This document shows positions 9,512-17,600 of a stretch of DNA of 64,000 bases, piece by piece (the first letter of the stretch is position 1; each line of letters starts with the position of its first letter). Below the pieces are notes generated by a model that was given only the letters and a program-made list of their open reading frames with translations, had not been told where the DNA came from and ran no database searches. The position numbers and the translations under genes were made by a program. Source of the stretch: Solobacterium sp. (GTDB lineage: Bacteria > Bacillota_I > Bacilli_A > Erysipelotrichales > Erysipelotrichaceae); contig JAFWEW010000032.1 in assembly GCA_017512725.1 (NCBI GenBank), positions 212,257-276,256 on the forward strand. The letters run 5' to 3'.

Positions 9512-9539
9512 TTGAAATGAATTGTTTTCGTGATAATAT
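9512..9539 (+). promoter_or_regulatory. Putative promoter of the HU gene
   Basis: TTGAAA (9512-9517), a 16-nt spacer and TAATAT (9534-9539); an overlapping GATAAT at 9532 is an alternative -10. Confidence 0.45.
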
Positions 9540-9573
9540 TACTCACGCATAGAAAAGGAGAAACATAAGAATT

Positions 9574-9858
9574 ATGGAAGCAGTAAACAAAAAGACTATT
9601 TCAGAAACGATTGCAGAAAAAAAACATGGCCTGACGAAGAAAGAAGCAGCGGAGATCGTTGATCTTGTCTTCAAGACCATCGCAGACGGCCTTAAGGATG
9701 GTTCTAAAGTAGACATCTCCGGGTTCGGTAAATTTGAAGTAAAGACCCGTGCAGCTCGGACCGGCATCAACCCGCAGACCAAGGAAGCGATCCAGATCCC
9801 TTCCTCCAAGGTACCGGGATTCAAGGCTTCCAAGAGCCTCAAGGACTACGTTCGCTAA
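9574..9858 (+). CDS. hup: HU family DNA-binding protein
   Basis: 94 residues. The sequence contains NKKTISETIAEKKHGLTKKEA, the core VDISGFGKFEVKTRAARTG, and the DNA-clasping arm with INPQTKEAIQIPSSKVPGFKA. It is a homodimeric nucleoid protein that bends DNA. The AAGGAG at 9555-9560 is 13 nt from this ATG, which is long, but no in-frame ATG/GTG/TTG lies closer. The gene has its own promoter and terminator. Confidence 0.97.
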   Translation: MEAVNKKTISETIAEKKHGLTKKEAAEIVDLVFKTIADGLKDGSKVDISGFGKFEVKTRAARTGINPQTKEAIQIPSSKVPGFKASKSLKDYVR

Positions 9859-9870
9859 TCAGCGCAACAG

Positions 9871-9897
9871 GACGGATCGGTAATGGTCCGTCTTTTC
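9871..9897 (+). terminator. Intrinsic terminator after HU gene
   Basis: GACGGATC (9871-9878) pairs with GGTCCGTC (9885-9892), with one G-T pair and a 6-nt loop, followed by TTTT. Confidence 0.8.
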
Positions 9898-9916
9898 ATT
9901 ACAGGAGTGAAAACAT

Positions 9917-11002
9917 ATGGTAAAACGCATCACAGCACTGTTTCTTGCCCTGGTGCTTGCAGGGTGTGCAGGCACTTCAGCTCCAGTAACTACGGAAGAA
10001 ACCGAACCAGCAGAAACACCCTCCGCAGAACCTTCTCCAAGTGCTTCTGCTGCATCAACCGACGAAGTACCGATTACCGATTCCACAGAACCGGTAGACT
10101 ACAGCAATCCGGATAACTGGTGCATGTTCGGTACCGGAGATGAGGATGCCCCGGCAGATGCCTTTATGATACCGGCAACCGTGTATTCTTCCCCAGTCGG
10201 AAATATTGATCTGAATGCAGATACGATCCGTAAGGAACAGGCTATTGATAATCGTATGGCAGGTATGGTTACGGGTTCCTGCAAAATCTATTCGCCAGCC
10301 TACCGACAGGTTACTCTGCTTGCCTATGATGATCCGGATTACGCAAAATACCGGGATTATGCCTGCCAGGATGTACGGAATGCCTTCCGGTATTATCTCG
10401 ACAATGTACATGAAGCAGGCAGACCGATCGTCTTCTTCTCCTATTCCCAGGGAGCAGAGCTGCAGGTGGAACTGGCCAAGGAATTCTTTGCGCCGGATAC
10501 CGAAGAAGCTGCTTCCCTCCGGAATGACCTGGTTGGCTTCTATAACATCGGCTGGGGTACGGAGAAAGCACTCTTTGAAGAATATCCGAACCTGAAGCCG
10601 GCAGAAGGGGCGGAAGATACCGGAGTCATGATCAGTTTTGACTGTGAAACTCCGGAAGTCGATGATTCTCTGATTCTGCATAAAGGAACGGAATACGTTT
10701 CGATCAACCCGATCAACTGGAAGACGGACAGTACAAGAGCAGACGCATCCGAAAACCTCGGGGCAGTTCTGACGAATGCCAAAGGGGAGATCAAGTTTGA
10801 ACAGGCTGCTTTCTGTGGGGCGTATCTGGATGATACAGAGCGCCATGCGCTGAAGGTGGATGATCTGGACTACTCGGAATATCCGAATCAGATCCCGATA
10901 CTGCCGGAAGGCAGCTATCACGGCTATGACATCACATTCTTCTACCGGAACCTTGAAGAAAATGTAAATACCCGTGTCAAAGCCTGGCTCGCTGCACACT
11001 GA
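9917..11002 (+). CDS. Secreted lipoprotein with DUF3089 alpha/beta-hydrolase-like domain
   Basis: 361 residues. A lipoprotein signal peptide ends in the lipobox LVLAGC (Cys18). A Thr/Glu/Pro/Ser-rich linker of about 45 residues follows. The rest matches DUF3089: DYSNPDNWCMFG, ADAFMIPATVY, YSPAYRQVTLLA and the nucleophile elbow VFFSYSQGAE. DUF3089 proteins are predicted serine hydrolases of unknown substrate. The protein should be anchored to the outer face of the membrane. AGGAG lies 10 nt upstream of the start. It sits alone between two terminators. Confidence 0.85.
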   Translation: MVKRITALFLALVLAGCAGTSAPVTTEETEPAETPSAEPSPSASAASTDEVPITDSTEPVDYSNPDNWCMFGTGDEDAPADAFMIPATVYSSPVGNIDLNADTIRKEQAIDNRMAGMVTGSCKIYSPAYRQVTLLAYDDPDYAKYRDYACQDVRNAFRYYLDNVHEAGRPIVFFSYSQGAELQVELAKEFFAPDTEEAASLRNDLVGFYNIGWGTEKALFEEYPNLKPAEGAEDTGVMISFDCETPEVDDSLILHKGTEYVSINPINWKTDSTRADASENLGAVLTNAKGEIKFEQAAFCGAYLDDTERHALKVDDLDYSEYPNQIPILPEGSYHGYDITFFYRNLEENVNTRVKAWLAAH

Positions 11003-11027
11003 GCGACTACGACTGCTAACGAAACAG

Positions 11028-11055
11028 GAGAACCATCTTCGGATGGTTTTCTTTC
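11028..11055 (+). terminator. Intrinsic terminator after DUF3089 gene
   Basis: A 10-bp stem (11028-11037 with 11042-11051) is closed by a TTCG tetraloop and followed by a T-rich stretch. Confidence 0.85.
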
Positions 11056-11272
11056 GTCTTTCCGAAACAGAGTAATATATGCGGGAGGGTTCTGATCCAT
11101 TCATTTTGAAAAGGATTGTGATTGTCAGCTTAATTTTGGCGTGTTTCTAGAAAAATGAAACAAACAGGATTATGATGAGATTGTTCCAGATTTCATGGCA
11201 GCCATGAGATCCGTGTTTTTTGTTGTAGTTCATATTCTGTGGAAAGTGACATCAGGGGTAGGGTCAGATGTT

Positions 11273-12445
11273 ATGATGTACCGGTTTTCAATCTTTTATA
11301 TCGAAGCAAATCTTGTCTGTTCCGTCGTGTTCGGCATTTTACTGCTGCACAATTATTTCAATATTGACCGGCAGGAGAAACAGATCAAGTTTGATCAGGT
11401 TCTGATTTCCTTTATCTTTTACTTTCTGGTCGACTGTCTCTGGGCTGCAATCATTGACGGATATATTCCAAAGAGCCGTCCGATGATGATATTTGAATGT
11501 TTCCTGATCTATATTTCAATGGCTGCGACAATGTATTTCTGGCTTCAGTTCGTACTGGCATACGAACAGGTTCCGCACCGCAACCGGAAGATCAATAAAT
11601 TTGCAGTACTGTTTCCGTTTATTGTTTCCACGCTTGCGATGATCCTGAACTTTATCCTTGCGCCGGATGTACTTCTGAATGCAAACAACGATACACTTCC
11701 TGCCTACAACATTTACCTTGTGGCAGTTCCTTATATCTATATGGGCGCAATTCTCTTCTACACATTGCGCAAAGCCCATGCGGAAGAAAGCATTTCCGAA
11801 AAGCGGAAACATATCTTTATCGGTATTTTCCCGCTCATGGTAATTGCCGGCGGTCTGATCCAGATGATGCATCCGTACATTCCGATTTACTGCTTTACCG
11901 TACTGATATTGATGTTATTGTTCTACATCCAGTCCATTGAGCTTCGGATCTCAATGGATCCGCTCACAAATCTCAATAATCGCGGTCAGCTGACCCGTTA
12001 TGTAGCACAGGAATCGAACCTGCATATGGAAGGCCGTGATACGGTTCTGATCATGATGGATATAGACGGCTTCAAGCAGATCAATGATACCTACGGACAT
12101 GCTGAGGGAGACAAAGCTCTGGTACGCGTTTCGAATGCATTAAAACGTACGGTTAACAAATACAGCATGCCGATGTTCCTTGGAAGGTACGGCGGTGATG
12201 AGTTTATTCTCATTATCCATCCGACCGATCCTGCTGAAACCGATCAGCTGATTCAGGAAATCCGGAAAGAGGTTGCGGAAGAAGCAAAGAATATGCCAAA
12301 CCCGGTTGGTATCAGCATCGGTTATGATACCCTTGGCAAAGAGGAAAAAACGATTCAGAACTGTCTGCGGCGTGCAGATAATAATCTCTATAAAGACAAG
12401 AAAGAACGAAAGAGCCGTGCATCCGAAACTGCAGCACGGTTCTGA
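11273..12445 (+). CDS. Membrane-bound diguanylate cyclase (GGDEF)
   Basis: 390 residues from the ATG at 11273 (MMYRFSIFYIEANLVC). An in-frame ATG at 11195 has no binding site, and the shorter form keeps the family-like N-terminus; the AGGG at 11260 gives weak support. About six hydrophobic segments fill residues 10-225. The GGDEF domain begins at SMDPLTNLNNRGQL, continues MMDIDGFKQINDTYGHAEGD and has an intact active site GRYGGDEF. No EAL or HD-GYP domain is present. The protein should make c-di-GMP in response to an unknown membrane or extracellular signal. No c-di-GMP effector is recognisable nearby. Confidence 0.9.
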   Translation: MMYRFSIFYIEANLVCSVVFGILLLHNYFNIDRQEKQIKFDQVLISFIFYFLVDCLWAAIIDGYIPKSRPMMIFECFLIYISMAATMYFWLQFVLAYEQVPHRNRKINKFAVLFPFIVSTLAMILNFILAPDVLLNANNDTLPAYNIYLVAVPYIYMGAILFYTLRKAHAEESISEKRKHIFIGIFPLMVIAGGLIQMMHPYIPIYCFTVLILMLLFYIQSIELRISMDPLTNLNNRGQLTRYVAQESNLHMEGRDTVLIMMDIDGFKQINDTYGHAEGDKALVRVSNALKRTVNKYSMPMFLGRYGGDEFILIIHPTDPAETDQLIQEIRKEVAEEAKNMPNPVGISIGYDTLGKEEKTIQNCLRRADNNLYKDKKERKSRASETAARF

Positions 12446-12473
12446 CATAGAATCAATACACCAGATAATGACG

Positions 12474-12505
12474 AAGCGGCCTGTATGAGCCGCTTTATTA
12501 ATTTT
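12474..12505 (+). terminator. Intrinsic terminator between convergent genes
   Basis: AAGCGGC (12474-12480) pairs with GCCGCTT (12489-12495), followed by TATTAATTTT. It serves the GGDEF gene; on the other strand no T run follows. Confidence 0.75.
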
Positions 12506-13338
12506 CATTCTGGATAATCCGCATACTCGTTCATGAGCTGCCAGAGTGGTTCAAACTGATCAAGATCATAGTAGTGCATCATCCGGTAGGCGCTCATTTC
12601 ATAGGTAGTAAGATTCAGACTGATCCAGGATTCTGTACCGTCCTTGAAGGTAAACAGAATGCCATTATAGTTGTCTGTTACAAACGTATAGGATTCTTGT
12701 GCGATTTTGACGTTGCAGAACGCATCTACAATTTCATCGATAAGTTCCAGATCAGTAATATCGGCTTCTTCCCGGGCACCCATATGATCAATATAGAACT
12801 CGATCCGTGCAGGTTTGTCTTCTTTAATATGGTTGATATGTTCATCGTTAATGGCCTGGTACCAATATTCACCCGGTAATGGCAGGTGAACCGGCGGCAT
12901 TTCTTCTTCAGTCAGCACTTCCGTAATAGTCACATAAGCGGAAACCGGCCCATTGCCATTGAATTTATCCTGGAATCCATACTCATGGGTGACGGATTCT
13001 CCCGGTTTCAACGGGGTATCCTGGCCATTCCAGGTCGGATTAACGGTACAGCGTACGACTCCGGTACGATCCAGGAAGTCTACTTTGTAGCGTACATTCA
13101 TGACTGGCTCATCGCCCTGATTTGTGATTTCAGATTTCAGATGAATGATATGAGACTCTGTTTTCTCGTTGTAATCGACATCAGCAGAAACTGTGATATA
13201 AATTCCTTCAACTGCTTTCTCAGCAGAGCCTTTTATATGTTTCTGGCATCCTCCAGCCATCAGCATTACCGCTGCCACAATCTTCATAAGAGTATTTGTC
13301 ATTTCAAGTACCTGCACATTTCGTGCTTTTCCTTTCAT
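12505..13338 (-). CDS. Putative lipoprotein of unknown function
   Basis: Up to 277 residues. A lipobox-like LMAGGC (Cys31 of the longest form) follows the hydrophobic run MKIVAAVML. In-frame starts exist at 13338 (ATG), 13302 (ATG) and 13287 (ATG); none has a convincing ribosome binding site, so the N-terminus is unsettled. The first half of the mature protein looks like an immunoglobulin-like beta domain (DVDYNEKTESHIIHLKSEIT, then KPGESVTHEYGFQDK). The second half has the pattern RIEFYIDHMG, FTFKDGTESWISL and contains many acidic and aromatic residues. I do not recognise a family. It converges on the GGDEF gene, and a gene-poor kilobase lies upstream. Confidence 0.6.
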   Translation of the reverse strand: MKGKARNVQVLEMTNTLMKIVAAVMLMAGGCQKHIKGSAEKAVEGIYITVSADVDYNEKTESHIIHLKSEITNQGDEPVMNVRYKVDFLDRTGVVRCTVNPTWNGQDTPLKPGESVTHEYGFQDKFNGNGPVSAYVTITEVLTEEEMPPVHLPLPGEYWYQAINDEHINHIKEDKPARIEFYIDHMGAREEADITDLELIDEIVDAFCNVKIAQESYTFVTDNYNGILFTFKDGTESWISLNLTTYEMSAYRMMHYYDLDQFEPLWQLMNEYADYPE

Positions 13339-13566
13339 CTTTAAAACACCAGCACAAAGGAATATGTTGCAAGCCAGAAAATAAAGTAAAAATTGTCAGA
13401 AAAGAGGGGAGAGTATGTTGAGAAATGATTTTAAGAAGCAAAAAATGATCAGTTCGTCAGAAGTATAGGATCCAGAAGGTCAATTTGGTAAATTCAAAGG
13501 TAAACCATAAGAAATACCGATCAATACCAAAACGAAATAAAAAAGAAATACTAAAATAGATTTTGA

Positions 13567-13585
13567 TTTGTGAATAATTCACAAA
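13567..13585. repeat. Perfect palindrome, candidate operator
   Basis: TTTGTGAAT-A-ATTCACAAA has 9-bp arms around one base. The half-sites resemble Rex sites, but Rex operators have four bases between TTGTGAA and TTCACAA and this one has three. Confidence 0.4.
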
Positions 13586-14094
13586 TAAACATAGATAACA
13601 GGGGACTGAAATAGTTTTTTCAACGAAGTAAATGGATAACTGCCTGGTACCAGAACAGAATAAATACTATTCGTTAAAGAAAGCTGTAAAGGATACTCTT
13701 TCATGGTTAAACTGTAACGATCGTTGAACAGTCCCACAATAAACTCTCAGACCGTATTTGGGCAATTAATTTCAATAATCAGGATCATCTGGAAATAAAC
13801 GACTCAATGAGAGCTCTCGAGTAATGAATCAGAAGGTAGTTATCCATCTAAAATCGTCTCAGCGAGTCTGAGGATGTTCAAAATCAACTGAGCATGTATC
13901 GAATAGATCCACGGAATAGTTTCAAGAGACGGTATCGTAAATCAGAGAAAAATTCAGTGTCATAAGACGACAACTAAACGAATTTCAGACATTAACATGC
14001 TGCGATTAATTAATATTACTTCGTATCGATTCAAATATAAAAAAAGAATCATAAATCGATTCTATGCATCTAAGCCTTTTCATATATATTACTT

Positions 14095-14126
14095 CGCATA
14101 ATGTATGTTATGCGATATTTTTTTGT
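14095..14126 (+). terminator. Terminator-like hairpin inside the gap
   Basis: CGCATAA (14095-14101) pairs perfectly with TTATGCG (14108-14114), with a 6-nt loop, and is followed by ATATTTTTTTG. No + strand gene precedes it. Confidence 0.55.
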
Positions 14127-14375
14127 ATGACTTTAAGCAAGATAATATTGTCCTGCTGTTTTATAAAAGGCCGTATGCTGCCATTCGATTGGACGAAGCA
14201 TACAGCACTCGAATTATTCGATCCGATTAACTTGGATCTTCATATTTATGACTTAATAACAAGGCGGGTTATGCAAGGTACGGAAGGCTTCTCTCCCCTC
14301 CCAAAGGATAGCCACAATAATCCTGTCGGACTGTTATTCGGTTAAGCGTTCTAGTTTTGCTGACTGAGAAACCTT

Positions 14376-14540
14376 TTAATCTTTTTTCTTATTTCCAAGA
14401 AGAAACAGTATTGCTGTCAGAACAATTTCAAGACCGCTGATTTTCTTATTCTCTTTATTCTTCTTTTTCAGCATTCTGTTAAAGATCAATGTAAATATGA
14501 CCAGTAATACCAGATTTACGATTTTTCCGTTCTGTTTCAT
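14376..14540 (-). CDS. Small membrane protein, 54 residues, unknown function
   Basis: The frame starts MKQNGKIVNLVLLVIFTLIF and ends with GLEIVLTAILFLLGNKKKD. Two hydrophobic helices (about residues 8-22 and 37-49) flank a strongly basic loop (NRMLKKKNKENKK). The ribosome binding site GGAGAG lies 8 nt before the ATG, and a TATAAT hexamer lies 29 nt before the ATG (14570-14575). Gene-like signals and the helix-basic loop-helix layout support a real gene, although it is below common annotation cut-offs. It lies downstream of the giant surface protein gene on the same strand, separated from it by a strong hairpin. Its role is unknown. Confidence 0.6.
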   Translation of the reverse strand: MKQNGKIVNLVLLVIFTLIFNRMLKKKNKENKKISGLEIVLTAILFLLGNKKKD

Positions 14541-14569
14541 AAGTTGTTCTCTCCGTCGGTTCTGATTGA

Positions 14570-14575
14570 ATTATA
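14570..14575 (-). promoter_or_regulatory. -10 element for the 54-residue protein gene
   Basis: A perfect TATAAT on the minus strand; no good -35 is visible because the hairpin 14589-14619 occupies that place. Confidence 0.4.
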
Positions 14576-14588
14576 GCTTATGCACTCA

Positions 14589-14619
14589 ATGCAAAGCCCG
14601 TTTAACACGGGCTTTGCAT
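14589..14619 (-). terminator. Strong hairpin after the giant surface protein gene
   Basis: ATGCAAAGCCCG and CGGGCTTTGCAT form a perfect 12-bp stem with a 7-nt loop, 28 nt after the stop codon. No T run follows on either strand, so it may act as a 3' stabiliser or a factor-dependent stop. Confidence 0.6.
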
Positions 14620-14646
14620 CACTCTCTGATTAATCTGTAATAATTC

Positions 14647-17600
14647 TTAGTTGTAGTTTTCTTTTTTCAGCAATAATCCTAAGCCTGAAGCACCAAACAG
14701 CATCAGAATCATCAGATAGAATGGGCTTACACCTTCATCTGCTGTCTTTGGAACTGTTCTGCGTGCCGCAGTGCTGTAGCTGTGGAATACGCCATTATTG
14801 TCGATATAACCCGGCTGACATGCCTTAGCTGCTTCATTCCAGGCATATCCGTTCGGATATCCAGCCATCTGACAGGTAACGACGGATGAAGTATTGGAGT
14901 TGCTGGATTTGGAACTTGAGTTGCCTCCTCCAGAGGAATTCTTAATAATATTGAAACGAGAAATAACATCATCACTGTTGTTGAATACCGCTCTCAGAGT
15001 ATGCCAACCAGCACTCAAGTTCTTGAGGTAAGAAGGCTGCAGATTAATGATGACACTTCCATGATCCAATGTATAATCAACATCTTTTGTCAGTTTTGTG
15101 TTATCTACATATGCATCAACAAAATGGTCAAATGGATCTTCTGCACCAGAAGAAGTATCTGTATTATCGATCTCGATCGATAACGGAGAAGTACCGCCTT
15201 CTGTCCAGGATGCATCACCGCCATCAATTACTACATAATTCGATTTTTCGACAGTTCCGACTGTAATCCAGTGGATATCTTCTGAACGAAGGTCTCCACC
15301 CTTCCAGAGAACAAGCTTTTCCGGGTCTGATGTCGAGTCACTTACAAAGATAGAACGTGTTCCTACATCTGGTTCAAATTTTTCATCAGGATAATAAATG
15401 GCTTGCTTAGAACCCTTCAAACTAATCACAGAATCATCAGTTGCACTCAAGAAACCAGCCAGTCCAATTCCGTAATCTCCTTCGATTGCTTCTGCAATAA
15501 GCGTACCATTACCGATAACATTAATATTCCCGAGAATCGCAATGTTATTCCCTTCACTACCTCTTCCAGCAGTTGCTCTTATCCGAGAATTTGTTACACC
15601 TTCACTCGTTACAAACATAATATCGATTGCTCCTGGTGTAAAGAATGCAAAGGAGTAACTTGCATCTCCAGAAGTTGCTTCAACGATAGAGTCTTTAATA
15701 GTAATGCTTATAGGATCAATTGCTGAAGATGTAGTATTATTGCTCTCATTCATCGCATTACCGGATGTTACAGTCAAGCAGGAATCTTCCACATCGAGAC
15801 TCTTTGCACTGATTCCAGTACTGCTGTCAGATACATCATCAAGAGCAATAAATAAATCACTATGATTTTTGACTTCAATCTCTTTTTCCAAAAAGGCAGC
15901 AATTCCATAGTTCAGTGTCCCCTTACCTACCAACAATTCTACATTTGAGTTATCTATGGTAACTGCACCATTGATACCGACACTTGCTGGCGCAAAGAAT
16001 TCCTGAGGTCTTGAGTAAGGATATTGATCGTTAAGAAGAGATGCATCGATATCGGCATTCATAGTTACATCGGAGGTTTTAATTCTTAATGAATCAAAGT
16101 CTCTGATTGTAACATCACCTTTAATACCAACCGCAAAATCATCTGCTTTGAAATTTGTAAGATCAATATTAAGCTCAGCGTTCTTTGGAAGAGTTCCTAA
16201 AAGCTTTAAGTTTGCATTTTCACCGTTTTTATCAACAGCATAGATACCTGCAACAGTATCGTATTCATTAAAGATAAGTTTCTTTTTGGCAATAATACTG
16301 TTGACTCCATTGACAATGATATTCAGGTTATCTACTTCACTATAAACTCCTGCAACAATATCGAGTTCTTCTTCAATACCGCCAATAACTTTTTTAACAT
16401 TAATTTCAGCATTGTCGAGATAGAGTGTATTTGTATCATTGTCGAATTTTACACTGGCGTTTTCATCACCAAGGACATTTTCCTTATTTCTTTCATTAAC
16501 CTGGATACCGGATACCCAAATCTTGTAGAAACCATGCTCAGCAAAATCCATAGCATTATCAGCTGCAGCTCTCGCACTGCTTGCACTAATACTGGCACTG
16601 TAATCATTAAACCAAGCTTTTGCATACAGCAGTGAAGCAACAGTCATTTCTTTTTCTAATACATCAAGCAGCTTTTTGCCAGGATCAAAACTCTCCTGGA
16701 ATGCCTTATACTTCTCAAGTGCTTCACCAGCTTTTTCATCAGCTTTCTTAGCAGCTTCATATACCAGCTTTGCATACCCTGCTTTGATCCTTGCGCCAAC
16801 TTCATCTTCCAATGCAGATAAATAAGCAACTTTACAAATTGCAGCAAGTGCAACGCTACTCTTTACTTCTTTGAGCTGTTCTTTAATTTCGTCTTTGCTG
16901 TCGCCAATTACTTCATTCAGCTTCTCAACCTGCTTGCTATGGTATTCTCCTAAGAGTTCACGGATCTTATGACTGATAGCAGACTTTGTTTTTGTAGCGA
17001 ACGATACATCAGTTAATTCCTGAACAAATTTAATTACATCATCCGCTTCTAATCCACCCTGCTGGATTTTTGCTATAACTTGAATTGCATCGGTGATAAA
17101 TGTAACTCCATTCTCTAATGCAGCAAGCTCAATTTCTTCTTCTTCAGTAATAGTATGGATTGCCTTTTTTAACTCAAGCTGAGCAATGCGTAAATATAAA
17201 TTCGATACACCAGAATAATCTTCATTTAATACTCCAGTAATTGCTTGATCAATCAATCCACCTTCGTATTCAGCTTTTACTGAATTCAATTCCGTATTTG
17301 TGTCTTTAAGTTCAGATTCTAACCCTTCTTTTTGTGAAGTTACTTCATTGATTGCTTTCTGAATTTCATTTTTAGCTTCGGTATATCTTTCTAATGCCGC
17401 CTGTTCATTGGCACTAGCTGTATCGAACGCATCTAGTTTTTCGTTTAAATTTGTTTCAGCAATTTCTGCGGTTCTCCAATAACTAGGAATACTAGTTGAA
17501 TCAAATAGAGCTAATCCTTTTTTCTCAAAATGATATAGTTCTGTATCAATAACTTTGACGTACTGCTTTTTCCCTCCAATATTATAGAAATAATATCCTT

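Larger units (their letters stand above)
13339..14375. other. AT-rich gap without a convincing gene
   Basis: This stretch is visibly more AT-rich than the flanking operons. The longest open frame (14064-14345, +) has no ribosome binding site and no recognisable family. The gap holds several inverted repeats: TTTGTGAATAATTCACAAA at 13567-13585, a terminator-like hairpin at 14095-14126, and GTATGCT/AGCATAC arms at 14173-14203. A 16-codon frame at 13414 after GGGGAGAGT (starting MLRNDFKKQK) could be the stub of a decayed gene. I cannot assign a function. Confidence 0.5.

Noticed and set aside
13567..13585. Rex redox repressor operator
   Set aside because: Half-sites TTGTGAA/TTCACAA fit, but the gap is 3 nt instead of 4 and no fermentation gene follows.
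14064..14345. 93-codon frame in the gap
   Set aside because: No ribosome binding site; its first part reads through the terminator-like hairpin at 14095-14126.
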